A stretch of DNA of 11,542 nucleotides from NCBI GenBank assembly GCA_023426765.1, contig JAEZBW010000365.1:1-11542 (forward strand). The letters run 5' to 3'. How positions within the stretch are numbered: the first letter of the stretch is position 1; each line of letters starts with the position of its first letter. Source of the stretch: Bacillota bacterium. GTDB taxonomy: Bacteria; Bacillota; Clostridia; DSM-8532. Made by a program: the position numbers and the translations under genes. Of this stretch, positions 1 to 6,971 are shown in pieces. The notes below the pieces were generated by a model. That model searched no databases, was not told the origin of the DNA, and saw nothing but the letters and a program-made list of their open reading frames with translations.

Positions 1-245
1 TTGGTACCTTGCTCGGTACAGGAATGAGCTTTGAAGAAGCAATGCAGGTGCTGGAAGGCGTAACACTAGAGTCAATTGTCATTGCGACAAGAACAGCACA
101 GGCAGTTCGTGCACTGATTGCACAAGGTAAAGCAGAAGAGAAGGATTTTCCTTTGCTGCTTCATGTGGATGAATTAATTAATCAGGGAAAAAAACTGAAC
201 ATTCCCTGGAAAGCATTCAGGACTGAGTTTGTAAGTTCATTCTGA
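1..245 (+). CDS. gpsA: Glycerol-3-phosphate dehydrogenase [NAD(P)+], C-terminal part (5' end outside window)
   Basis: This is the 3' part of a gene that enters from the left; the frame is open from position 3 to a TGA at 243-245, leaving about 80 residues. The visible stretch has G-x-G-M-S-F-E-E-A, then GVTLESIVIATRTAQAVRAL, then FPLLLHVDELI and NIPW near the end. From memory this matches the C-terminal helical domain of clostridial GpsA-like proteins, which reduce dihydroxyacetone phosphate to G3P for phospholipid synthesis in the cytoplasm. The catalytic lysine and the Rossmann domain lie outside the window, so the call rests on the tail and on the G3P-related genes that follow. The next gene starts 76 bp downstream with its own strong ribosome binding site. 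A TTG at 9-11 could be mistaken for a start but is internal. A different dehydrogenase with the same fold is possible. Confidence 0.7.
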   Translation, partial: GTLLGTGMSFEEAMQVLEGVTLESIVIATRTAQAVRALIAQGKAEEKDFPLLLHVDELINQGKKLNIPWKAFRTEFVSSF

Positions 246-252
246 ATTCAAA

Positions 253-275
253 TTTAATGCCGATTACGGCTTAAA
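253..275 (+). other. Short hairpin between gpsA and the binding-protein gene
   Basis: GCCG (259-262) pairs with CGGC (267-270) around an ATTA loop, and TTTAA (253-257) can pair with TTAAA (271-275) if T258 is bulged. No T-run follows, so it is not a classical intrinsic terminator. It may be a weak pause or an RNA processing site, or chance. No convincing promoter was found between 246 and 321, so the transporter genes could be read through from gpsA. Confidence 0.25.
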
Positions 276-321
276 GGGTATAGGGAAACTGCAAAACAAT
301 ATCAACGAGGAGGTAACCAAA

Positions 322-1725
322 ATGAAAATGAAACGTGTAATGGTGCTGGTAATGACAATGATTCTCACACTGTCTCTTGTTGCGTGTAGTACGGGAACCC
401 CTGGAACAAATGAAACAAAGCAGCCGGAAGTTACGAATCAGGCAGAAAGTATAACTCCTGAACCTGTAAAGGAAGAACCTAAGGGTGATCCGGTTCATAT
501 TAACAAAAATGCTGCTGAAATGACGGGTAAAGTACGTTTCTATTCTGCTTTTGCAGAGGACGTGGGATCGGGTGCTTTAATAGCCGAATTCAATAAGCAC
601 TATCCGAATATTGAAGTTATCTTAACAACATACAAGAACAACAACGATGGTAACGTAGCTGTTGATACAGCGATGGTTGGCGGACAAGTAGACGTTCTTC
701 TCAGCTTTGGCGTGGCGAACACGATGGAACGTTGGGAAAACAACCTGTTTGTTGATATCACAGATCGTTTGAAAGCGGATAATTTGGATTTAATCAAAGA
801 GTGGGGAACCGATACTTATAAATTGAACAATAAAGTTTACAGTTTCCCATCCGGCGCAATGTCCTATTATGTTGCAATTAACATGGATATGTGGAACGAA
901 GCAGGTCTTGGTGATATTCCCACAGAATGGACATGGGATGAATATCTTGAAGCCTGCCGTAAGATGACAAAGGATGGTGTGTTTGGCGGTGTAGACTATT
1001 CCGATAAGGATTCCTGGACACTCAGGGTATCGCAGGTGAAGGGTTTCAATACGTATTATAATAAAGATGGCTTAACAGATTTTGATAGTGCTCTTTTTGC
1101 AAAAGCGTTACAGATTGAAGTTGACGCAGAAAAAGAAGGTATCTGGTATACCAAGCCGAATATGAGTGCAAACAACTTAAGAAACAGACAGTTATTCTTA
1201 GGCGGTACCGCAGCTACTTCTGTTGATTGTATCTTAACAAGATATATCACTTCGATTGAACATACTTTCAAGATTGGTTATGCTCCTTATCCGGTTATGG
1301 AAAAGGGACAGAAAAACTATATGGAAGGTCCTAAGCCAAACTCCCATATCGGAATTTCCACAAAGAGCCAGGATGTTGAAGCGGCTTATGCATTTGCAAA
1401 ATTTGCGGCGACTTACGGAAATAAGTACATGTATGCATCCGGACATGCAGGATCATGGACGGGAAATGATGCAGATGAAATCCTTGAAGTGGTATTCGGA
1501 ACTGTGGAGGAAGCTGAAAAGTGGGTTGACCCTGTTGGGTTCAATGAACATGTTGTTTCTGCAGGAAAGGCATCCTATTCCGAAGACTATATTGTAGCGT
1601 ATAATGAATTATACGATATGATCCTTGAGTATACGGATTACGCTTTAGTCGGTGAAATGTCAGTCGAAAAAATGATGGAAGAAATCAAGAAATTCGGCGA
1701 TGAAGCAATCGAAGATAAAAAATAG
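322..1725 (+). CDS. ABC transporter substrate-binding lipoprotein (family 1 solute-binding, UgpB-like by context)
   Basis: This is an extracellular solute-binding lipoprotein of a CUT1-type importer, 467 residues and typical in length. Residues 1-21 form a lipoprotein signal peptide with a basic start (MKMKR), a hydrophobic core and the lipobox L-V-A-C; Cys22 would be lipidated. A Pro/Glu/Thr-rich tether follows to about residue 57, then the folded domain begins at GKVRFYSAF. Segments such as NIEVILTTYK, GGQVDVLLSFG, SYYVAINMDMWNEAG and WTWDEYLEACRKMT are typical of the SBP_bac_1 fold. AGGAGG at 308-313 lies 8 nt before the ATG, which fixes the start. Two permease genes and a glycerophosphodiesterase follow, so the ligand is probably a glycerophosphodiester or G3P. 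This ligand is inferred from neighbours; the protein alone could equally bind a sugar. The surplus of binding protein over permease usually seen in such systems fits the hairpin just downstream. Confidence 0.85.
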   Translation: MKMKRVMVLVMTMILTLSLVACSTGTPGTNETKQPEVTNQAESITPEPVKEEPKGDPVHINKNAAEMTGKVRFYSAFAEDVGSGALIAEFNKHYPNIEVILTTYKNNNDGNVAVDTAMVGGQVDVLLSFGVANTMERWENNLFVDITDRLKADNLDLIKEWGTDTYKLNNKVYSFPSGAMSYYVAINMDMWNEAGLGDIPTEWTWDEYLEACRKMTKDGVFGGVDYSDKDSWTLRVSQVKGFNTYYNKDGLTDFDSALFAKALQIEVDAEKEGIWYTKPNMSANNLRNRQLFLGGTAATSVDCILTRYITSIEHTFKIGYAPYPVMEKGQKNYMEGPKPNSHIGISTKSQDVEAAYAFAKFAATYGNKYMYASGHAGSWTGNDADEILEVVFGTVEEAEKWVDPVGFNEHVVSAGKASYSEDYIVAYNELYDMILEYTDYALVGEMSVEKMMEEIKKFGDEAIEDKK

Positions 1726-1751
1726 TTGAATGGTAATGTAAATACTGTTCG

Positions 1752-1781
1752 GAGGACTGCTGTGATTTGGCAGCAGTCCTC
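1752..1781 (+). promoter_or_regulatory. Intercistronic hairpin between binding protein and permease genes
   Basis: GAGGACTGCTG (1752-1762) and CAGCAGTCCTC (1771-1781) form a perfect 11-bp stem with an 8-nt loop. The following bases (TGAATTGTTT) are only moderately T-rich, so full termination is unlikely. Hairpins at this place, after a binding-protein gene and before the permeases, commonly protect the upstream mRNA or attenuate downstream expression. That role is inferred here. Confidence 0.6.
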
Positions 1782-1822
1782 TGAATTGTTTCTGCAAGTA
1801 CGGTTTAACAGGGGGGATTCAA

Positions 1823-2695
1823 ATGAATAAAAAGAAAGAGGCATGGGCAGGCTGGCTGTTTATGAGCCCGGCATTGATTATTTTCATTGTGTTGGTGATT
1901 ATACCGACCATTGCATCTTTTCTGCTTTCTTTCACCGAATGGAATTTTCTTTCGGGCTTCGCTGGAATCAAGTTTAAAGGAATCGATAATTTTACAAGGT
2001 TATTTACCAGAGATAGAAAATTTAATAAAGCACTCATCAATACTTTTATATATGCCTTTACAACTGTGCCGATCACCGTTAGCTTGTCATTGTTGACGGC
2101 ATACATGTTAAATTCAAAAGTGTATTTGAAAAAATTTTTCAGAATGTGCTTTTTCATTCCATACATCTCCAGTATGGTAGCCTTGTCTGCCGTATTTAAG
2201 TTTTTATTCAGCGAGCATGGCCCTATCAATGCAGTTTTAAGAGCTTTCGGAGCGGAAACTCTTCCGCAATGGATTACAGATTCCAGTTTGTGCCGCGTTC
2301 CGGTTATCTCGGTTATGGTTTATGCAGGGCTTGGATTTTGCCTGATTGTATACATGGCTGCGCTGCAAAACGTGCCGAAGGAACTATATAATGCAGCGGC
2401 AATCGATGGTGCCGGACCTGTCACGACGTTCTTTAAAGTTACATTACCCATTATATCTCCGACCACATTTTATTTACTGATCGTTCGATTGATTGGTGCC
2501 TTTAAGATTTTTACAGCAGTGAACATTATGGGCTTTGGCGGAAATTCCGTCAGCCTTGTTAAAATAGTATATGATACAGCATTCGGATCCTATAACTTTG
2601 GCTATGCCAGTGCAGCCAGTTGGGTATTGGTTGCTATTATTCTGGCAATTACTTTGATTCAGATATGGGGCCAGAAAAAATGGGTTCATTACTAA
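1823..2695 (+). CDS. ABC transporter permease, MalF/UgpA type
   Basis: This is an inner-membrane permease subunit of the importer, 290 residues, a normal length for the UgpA-like branch without the large MalF periplasmic loop. The protein starts with a short basic cytoplasmic stretch, then a hydrophobic segment (about 11-36), and has further membrane segments at roughly 73-96, 107-130, 159-181, 215-235 and 263-283. The EAA loop that docks onto the ATPase is visible at about 188-210 (ELYNAAAIDGAGP, then KVTLPIISP), with the conserved glycine at 196. The start is supported by GGGGGGA at 1811-1817 just before the ATG. It lies after the binding-protein gene and 15 bp before the second permease. 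No ATPase gene is in the window. The substrate is set by the binding protein and is not visible in this sequence. Confidence 0.88.
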   Translation: MNKKKEAWAGWLFMSPALIIFIVLVIIPTIASFLLSFTEWNFLSGFAGIKFKGIDNFTRLFTRDRKFNKALINTFIYAFTTVPITVSLSLLTAYMLNSKVYLKKFFRMCFFIPYISSMVALSAVFKFLFSEHGPINAVLRAFGAETLPQWITDSSLCRVPVISVMVYAGLGFCLIVYMAALQNVPKELYNAAAIDGAGPVTTFFKVTLPIISPTTFYLLIVRLIGAFKIFTAVNIMGFGGNSVSLVKIVYDTAFGSYNFGYASAASWVLVAIILAITLIQIWGQKKWVHY

Positions 2696-2710
2696 GCAGG
2701 AGGTGCTGAT

Positions 2711-3541
2711 ATGAAGAAAAAAAGAATCATTGTAAAAATAATCAATACGATATGGGTCGGCGCCCTGGCAATATTGTTTTTAATTCCGTTGGTATGGATG
2801 CTTTCTTCCTCGATAAAGGCAGGACATGAAGTATTTGCACTGAACTTTAAATGGATACCCGATGTGATTCGTTGGGAGAACTTTACAACCGTATGGTTCC
2901 ATAACGAGGTTCCGTTTTGGAAACTTTATTTTAACTCATTCAAAATTTCTGTACTAGGTACGGCAGGGCAGCTTCTGGTATCCTCTGCAGCCGGATATGC
3001 GCTGGCAAAAATAGCGTTTAAGGGGAAGAACCTGGTGTTTATTCTTTTCCTGGTGACGATGATGATTCCGGCGCAGGCATTGATTATACCAAGATATATT
3101 TTGTTTGATGCTATCGGTCTGTACGGTACGCATTGGGCTTTGATTACACAGGTATGGTTTTCTGTTACGTCTATTTTCCTGTTACGTCAGTTCTATTCGA
3201 CATTGCCCACTGACTTAATGGAGGCGGCCAGACTGGACGGAGCAAGCCATTTGGATATTTGGTTGAAGGTCATGTTACCGTTAACAAAAACGCCGATGGT
3301 CACCGTAATTGTTTTAGGATTTATTAATTCCTGGAATGAATACTTAAATGCTTTGATTTTCTTACCTACCTATAATTTGTATACGGTTTCTCAGGGGGTT
3401 CAGTTCTTTTTACATTTGACGGATGATTATAATTACATGATGGCGGCTGCATCCAGTGCTATTATTCCCATTATCATCCTCTTCCTGTTTACACAGAAGT
3501 ATTTTATAGAAAGTATTGCAACAACCGGCGTAAAGGGTTGA
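2711..3541 (+). CDS. ABC transporter permease, MalG/UgpE type
   Basis: This is the second membrane subunit, 276 residues, typical of MalG/UgpE. The order is a basic N-terminus, a first membrane helix (about 11-34), a loop with the WENF motif seen in this family, further helices from about residue 73 on, the EAA docking loop at about 170-192 (MEAARLDGAS, then KVMLPLTKTP; glycine 177), then NSWNEYLNALIFL at 206-218 and a C-terminal helix near 250-265. AGGAGG at 2698-2703 precedes the ATG. It would form a heterodimer with the preceding permease and need a separately encoded ATPase of the MsmX/UgpC kind. The stop lies 20 bp before the likely ATG of the oxidoreductase, so the genes are probably cotranscribed. 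Confidence 0.88.
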   Translation: MKKKRIIVKIINTIWVGALAILFLIPLVWMLSSSIKAGHEVFALNFKWIPDVIRWENFTTVWFHNEVPFWKLYFNSFKISVLGTAGQLLVSSAAGYALAKIAFKGKNLVFILFLVTMMIPAQALIIPRYILFDAIGLYGTHWALITQVWFSVTSIFLLRQFYSTLPTDLMEAARLDGASHLDIWLKVMLPLTKTPMVTVIVLGFINSWNEYLNALIFLPTYNLYTVSQGVQFFLHLTDDYNYMMAAASSAIIPIIILFLFTQKYFIESIATTGVKG

Positions 3542-3561
3542 TAGCGGAGAAAGGGTTTATA

Positions 3562-4953
3562 ATGGAAAATATTACGAAAGAAATGACGATTCCAGTAAAA
3601 TTCAATTGCGAAGTGTTGGTTGTAGGAGGCGGCCCGGCGGGATTTTGTGCTGCTACAGCAGCTGCGCGTCATGGCGCTGAAACAATTTTGGTTGAACAAA
3701 GCGGATGCTGTGGCGGTACGGCGACGAATGCTTTGGTCGGTCCGTTTATGACATCATACAATAAGTCTGGAAATAAAATGATTATCCGCGGCATGTACGA
3801 GGAAGTGATTAACCGGCTGATTGCTCAGAATGGAGCCGTTCATCCCAAAGATTGTCGTTCCGGAGATCAGACCACCGGATACCATTTCAAAGGACATGAT
3901 CATTGTGCGGCATTCGAGCCGGAAGTATTAAAACGTGTTGCAGATGATATGCTGACCGAAGCGAATGTGGATGTTTTGTATCACACCAGTTTTGTTGAAC
4001 CGTTAGTTGAAGATAATTGCATGAAAGGCGCGATTGTCTTTTCCAAAAATGGAATGGAAGCAATTAAAGCTAAAATTGTCATCGATTGCAGCGGAGACGC
4101 AGATGTAGCATTTCGTGCAGGTGTTCCTTGCGAACTTGGGGATGTAAATCGTGGGGAAATGCAACCGGGAACGATGTTTTTCCGAATCGGCAATGTTGAC
4201 TGGGAGACCTTGGATAAAGCATATTATGCAACACCGGACGAAAAAGCTTTAAGGCCGGATGGAACAAGAAGAGGCCTGTTTGCCTCCAAGATAGAAGAAG
4301 CCAGAAAAAACGGTGATTTTAACATCGATCGTAAAGTGGTAGGCTTGTATCGTGGCGTAAAAAAAGATGAGTGGAGTGTAAATATATCGCGTATTTCCGG
4401 AATTGACGGAACAAAAACCGAGGATCTCTCCAGGGCAGAGATTATTGGCCGTCGTCAGGTAAATGAGATTTTCAAATTCCTTAAGAAGTATATTCCGGGG
4501 TGTGAAAATGCAACTTTGATTGCAAGCGGTTCTACAGTTGGTATTCGTGAGACCCGCCATATAAAAGGGGAAGCAACTTTAACTGCAGAGGACATCCTGA
4601 ACGGAGAGGTTCCGGGAGATAGCATCCTTTTAGCATCGAATGCTATTGATGTCCACGGGGCAGCAGGAGTAGCAGGAACCAAGTATGTAACCATTGAAGA
4701 TGGTGAATGGTATGGCGTATCCTATCGCTGCCTTGTTCCCATCATGATTGATCAATTGTTGGTAGCAGGGCGCAGCATCTCTGCAACCTCTGAGGGTGCA
4801 GGAGCTGTTCGGGTAATGCCTCCGTGCATGGAAATGGGTCATGCAGCAGGCGTCGCAGCAGCAATAGCAATAAAAGAAAATTGCCTGGTTCGTGATGTTG
4901 ATACGAAAGTCATTCAAAAGAAAATGATTCAAGGCGGAAGCTTCCTGGGTTAA
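3562..4953 (+). CDS. FAD-dependent oxidoreductase, PF12831-like (FAD_oxidored)
   Basis: This is a cytoplasmic flavoprotein of 463 residues with no signal peptide or membrane segment. The N-terminal Rossmann motif is VVGGGPAG (GxGxxG at 22-27), and the acidic residue at the end of beta-2 is Glu45, followed by the family signature SGCCGGTATN at about 47-56. Later blocks include VIDCSGDADVAFRAG, GIRETRHIKGEA and a C-terminal FAD block, VAGRSISATSEGAGAVRVMPP. Together these match the FAD_oxidored family, whose members are poorly characterised. The Cys-Cys pair at 49-50 is typical of the family. I prefer the ATG at 3562, preceded by GGAGAAAGGG (3546-3555), over a TTG at 3538 that overlaps the permease stop. 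Lying between an importer and a phosphodiesterase, it may oxidise the imported compound or the alcohol freed from it. The substrate is unknown. Confidence 0.82.
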   Translation: MENITKEMTIPVKFNCEVLVVGGGPAGFCAATAAARHGAETILVEQSGCCGGTATNALVGPFMTSYNKSGNKMIIRGMYEEVINRLIAQNGAVHPKDCRSGDQTTGYHFKGHDHCAAFEPEVLKRVADDMLTEANVDVLYHTSFVEPLVEDNCMKGAIVFSKNGMEAIKAKIVIDCSGDADVAFRAGVPCELGDVNRGEMQPGTMFFRIGNVDWETLDKAYYATPDEKALRPDGTRRGLFASKIEEARKNGDFNIDRKVVGLYRGVKKDEWSVNISRISGIDGTKTEDLSRAEIIGRRQVNEIFKFLKKYIPGCENATLIASGSTVGIRETRHIKGEATLTAEDILNGEVPGDSILLASNAIDVHGAAGVAGTKYVTIEDGEWYGVSYRCLVPIMIDQLLVAGRSISATSEGAGAVRVMPPCMEMGHAAGVAAAIAIKENCLVRDVDTKVIQKKMIQGGSFLG

Positions 4954-4976
4954 TTTTTACTGTTTGGAAGTTGGAT

Positions 4977-5007
4977 AAAAAGGTATGGGAAGTTCCTGTA
5001 CCTTTTT
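4977..5007 (+). terminator. Terminator-like hairpin between the oxidoreductase and SGNH hydrolase genes
   Basis: AAAAAGGTA (4977-4985) pairs with TACCTTTTT (4999-5007), and GGA/TCC inside extends the stem after a small internal loop. The A-run and T-run on either side make it usable on both strands. The next gene continues in the same direction only 36 bp later without a clear promoter, so partial read-through is likely. Confidence 0.65.
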
Positions 5008-5043
5008 GCAGACATAGTAAATGCTTTCTAAGGAGAAAATGAG

Positions 5044-5709
5044 TTGGAGCTAATAGGTAAAGCGATTAATTTCCTGGGTGACAGTATAACTCAAGGAACT
5101 GGAGCAAGTGAAGAACAATATCAATATGTGAATCGGGTAGAAGCTGAAACAGGTGCAATTTGCAGAAACTACGGAGTGGGCGGAACCAGAGTTGCACTAC
5201 AGCCGGAAGGGTTTCAGTCTGAAAAACCGAAATGGGATTATGATTTTTTGTCAAGAGCAAAGACAATGATAGAAGCAGATGTGATCATTGTTTTTGGCGG
5301 GACGAATGATTTCGGACATGGGAATGCCCCCCTGGGCACAATGGAAGATAGAACACAGGATACGTTTTATGGTGCTCTTCATTGTCTCTACAGTTATTTG
5401 ATGGAACATTTTCCGAGAGCCCAGTTGATTATCATCACCCCATTACATCGAACGAATGAGAATAACCCGCTCGGAGAAGGTGGAACCAGGAAAACAGTAG
5501 TAACCGGAACCTTGAAGCAGTATGTCAGTGCAATGAAGGAGGTAGCGGGATATTATTCGCTGCCGGTATTGGACTTATATGCGATTAGCGGAATACAGCC
5601 TGCGATTCAGGTAAACAGAGAGCTTTATATGCCGGACGGAATCCACCCAAGCGATTTGGGGCATGGAATGATTGCAGAAAGATTGATCTCATTCATGAAA
5701 GGTCTATAG
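5044..5709 (+). CDS. SGNH/GDSL-family hydrolase (putative esterase)
   Basis: This is a cytoplasmic SGNH hydrolase of 221 residues. All four blocks are visible: LGDSITQG with nucleophile Ser14, a block II glycine in NYGVGGTR (about 44-47), FGGTNDFGHG with Asn88 as oxyanion-hole residue, and PDGIHPSDLGH with Asp198 and His201. The family removes acyl or acetyl esters from lipids or carbohydrates; the exact substrate cannot be read. There is no signal peptide, so it acts inside the cell. The start is a TTG: AAGGAG (5030-5035) is 8 nt from it. An ATG at 5039 is only 3 nt from the same site and opens a frame that stops after four codons. It lies just upstream of the phosphodiesterase gene (17 bp gap), so deacylation of an imported glycerophospho-compound is a reasonable but unproved role. 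Confidence 0.87.
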   Translation: MELIGKAINFLGDSITQGTGASEEQYQYVNRVEAETGAICRNYGVGGTRVALQPEGFQSEKPKWDYDFLSRAKTMIEADVIIVFGGTNDFGHGNAPLGTMEDRTQDTFYGALHCLYSYLMEHFPRAQLIIITPLHRTNENNPLGEGGTRKTVVTGTLKQYVSAMKEVAGYYSLPVLDLYAISGIQPAIQVNRELYMPDGIHPSDLGHGMIAERLISFMKGL

Positions 5710-5726
5710 GAACAGAAGGTGAAAGA

Positions 5727-6515
5727 ATGAAATATAAGAACAGAATACCGGTTGCTGCCCACCGTGGAGATTCAAAATATTATCCTGAAAATACGATACC
5801 GGCTTTTAAGTCGGCACTGAGAAAAAAAGCAGATATGGTCGAGACGGATTTGCACATGACATCAGACGGTGAGTTGATCATCATGCACGATCACACGGTA
5901 GACAGAACCACGGACGGAACCGGATTGATTCGTGAAAAAACACTGGAGCAAATAAGGAACTTAGATGCAGGAAGCTGGAAAAGTGCAGAATTCAAGGGCG
6001 AATTAGTTCCGACCTTTACTGAGTTTTTAAATCTTTTTAAAGACAATGAGGAAATGCTGTTTAACATTGAGCTCAAAGATTACCCGGCAGACTCCGGTGC
6101 ATTTGCGTATGAAGCCGCTAAAAAAGCAATAGAAATGATGGACAAACATAATATCACCAACCGAAGTGTGATGAATACCTGGAGTGGAGAACTCAACGAG
6201 TGGTTGGCTGACACATACGGCGACAAAATCCGAATACATGCCTATTCGCCACAGGAACGAATGGGGATAAACCAAAAGAGATTTGTATATCAGTATGCCT
6301 ATTGTGTTTGTTTATTCGGTGTTGCCGAAAAGCCTGTAGTGGAAAAGAAATATTTTGATTTCGCAAAAGCATATGGCGTTGAGCCCTGGGTGTATTACAA
6401 AAAGGAAGATGCAAAAATATATGATGAAGCGCTTGAAAATGGTGCAATGCTAATTACAGCAAATGACCCTGCCTGGGTAATGGATTACTTGCGCGGGAAG
6501 GGATTACATGAGTAA
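5727..6515 (+). CDS. Glycerophosphodiester phosphodiesterase (cytoplasmic, UgpQ-like)
   Basis: This enzyme hydrolyses glycerophosphodiesters to G3P and an alcohol. It has 262 residues, a usual length for a cytoplasmic single-domain GDPD. The N-terminal HRG motif (His12, Arg13), Glu21-Asn22, the metal-binding E-T-D (Glu39, Asp41) and the catalytic His54-Asp55 in IIMHDHT are all present, followed by DRTTDGTG and NIELK near residue 113. The C-terminal part ends with LITANDPAW. There is no signal peptide, which separates it from exported GlpQ forms and means the diester must be imported first, as the upstream transporter would allow. AGAAGGTGA before the ATG serves as ribosome binding site. Its last codons and stop lie just before a mobile-element insertion that begins 11-19 bp later; the coding sequence itself looks intact. 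Confidence 0.9.
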   Translation: MKYKNRIPVAAHRGDSKYYPENTIPAFKSALRKKADMVETDLHMTSDGELIIMHDHTVDRTTDGTGLIREKTLEQIRNLDAGSWKSAEFKGELVPTFTEFLNLFKDNEEMLFNIELKDYPADSGAFAYEAAKKAIEMMDKHNITNRSVMNTWSGELNEWLADTYGDKIRIHAYSPQERMGINQKRFVYQYAYCVCLFGVAEKPVVEKKYFDFAKAYGVEPWVYYKKEDAKIYDEALENGAMLITANDPAWVMDYLRGKGLHE

Positions 6516-6526
6516 GATTTATCAAA

Positions 6527-6798
6527 TCTCGCGCGTTACTGTTCACAGGCAACCCCTGAAAGCCATCCGCGGGACCTGTCTCGGGTATTTCATTCCTCTG
6601 GCAACAAAGCACGAACCTTTCTACCCGCACTTAGCTCTTAACGAGTTATTCAGTAGTGGTCTCCATATCCCGGGTCGCTCAGCTGCACGCTATCAGCTTT
6701 GTGTAGGTAGCAGTGCTTCGAAGTATGATGCCTTTCGTCATCGAAATATCCCGAACCACCCGCTAACTCTGCTGGAGCGTGAACAGTAACTCTCGCGC
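6527..6798. mobile_element. MITE-like element (6535-6790) with 12-bp terminal inverted repeats and 8-bp target duplication
   Basis: GTTACTGTTCAC at 6535-6546 is repeated exactly, inverted, as GTGAACAGTAAC at 6779-6790. Directly outside both ends is the same octamer, TCTCGCGC (6527-6534 and 6791-6798), as expected for a target-site duplication. The 256-bp body appears more GC-rich than the flanks. It has no transposase; a frame that runs through it from ATG 6508 to a TAA in the right repeat (93 codons) resembles no protein I know and is taken as chance. An 8-bp duplication is known for several families (IS6, IS66, IS256, ISL3 among others). I cannot assign the parent. The repeat has a CTGTT core also seen in IS6-family ends, which is a weak hint only. 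Confidence 0.8.
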
Positions 6799-6828
6799 AA
6801 GCGCCCATTTAAAGCACTTTTAAAAATA

Positions 6829-6857
6829 TTGTTAACTGGTTGAATTTGTAGTACAAT
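6829..6857 (+). promoter_or_regulatory. Sigma-A-type promoter for the glpA-like operon
   Basis: TTGTTA (6829-6834) and TACAAT (6852-6857) are separated by exactly 17 bp in an AT-rich stretch. Transcription would start near 6864, giving a leader of about 130 nt before the glpA ATG. An AT-rich inverted repeat (AAATAAATA / TATTTATTT, 6866-6886) lies at the predicted start and could be an operator or a 5' stabilising hairpin. Confidence 0.65.
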
Positions 6858-6898
6858 GAACTTGGAAATAAATATTTTATTTATTTAGTCATCGTTAA

Positions 6899-6910
6899 AC
6901 ATTTAAATGT
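6899..6910 (+). promoter_or_regulatory. 12-bp perfect palindrome in the glpA leader
   Basis: ACATTTAAATGT is its own reverse complement. It lies in the leader downstream of the predicted start site and 13 bp before the terminator stem. It could be a protein-binding site or chance in AT-rich DNA. Confidence 0.3.
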
Positions 6911-6922
6911 GCGGAGATTTGG

Positions 6923-6971
6923 AGTCACATGAGAATGGAAGTTAACAGCTTCTGTTTCGTGTGGCTTTTTT
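6923..6971 (+). terminator. Leader terminator upstream of glpA (probable antitermination site, GlpP-type)
   Basis: AGTCACATGA (6923-6932) pairs with TCGTGTGGCT (6957-6966), ten pairs including two G-T wobbles. After an internal loop GAAG (6938-6941) pairs with CTTC (6949-6952), and a run of six T follows (6966-6971). This is a standard intrinsic terminator in the 5' leader, 23 bp before the gene start. In Firmicutes the glycerol regulator GlpP, bound to G3P, lets polymerase pass such leader terminators of glp genes. The role of GlpP here is inferred from gene content; glpP itself is not in the window. Confidence 0.7.

Noticed and set aside
1819..2229. 136-codon minus-strand frame opposite the first permease
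   Set aside because: It is a shadow of the well-supported permease on the other strand, with no recognisable domain.
6508..6789. 93-codon plus-strand frame covering the region after the GDPD gene
   Set aside because: Almost all of it lies inside the MITE, its stop is in the right inverted repeat, and its translation resembles no protein family I know.
6535..6790. MITE body considered as a structured non-coding RNA gene
   Set aside because: Exact terminal inverted repeats and flanking octamer duplication explain the region better; no promoter or terminator was seen for a separate RNA.
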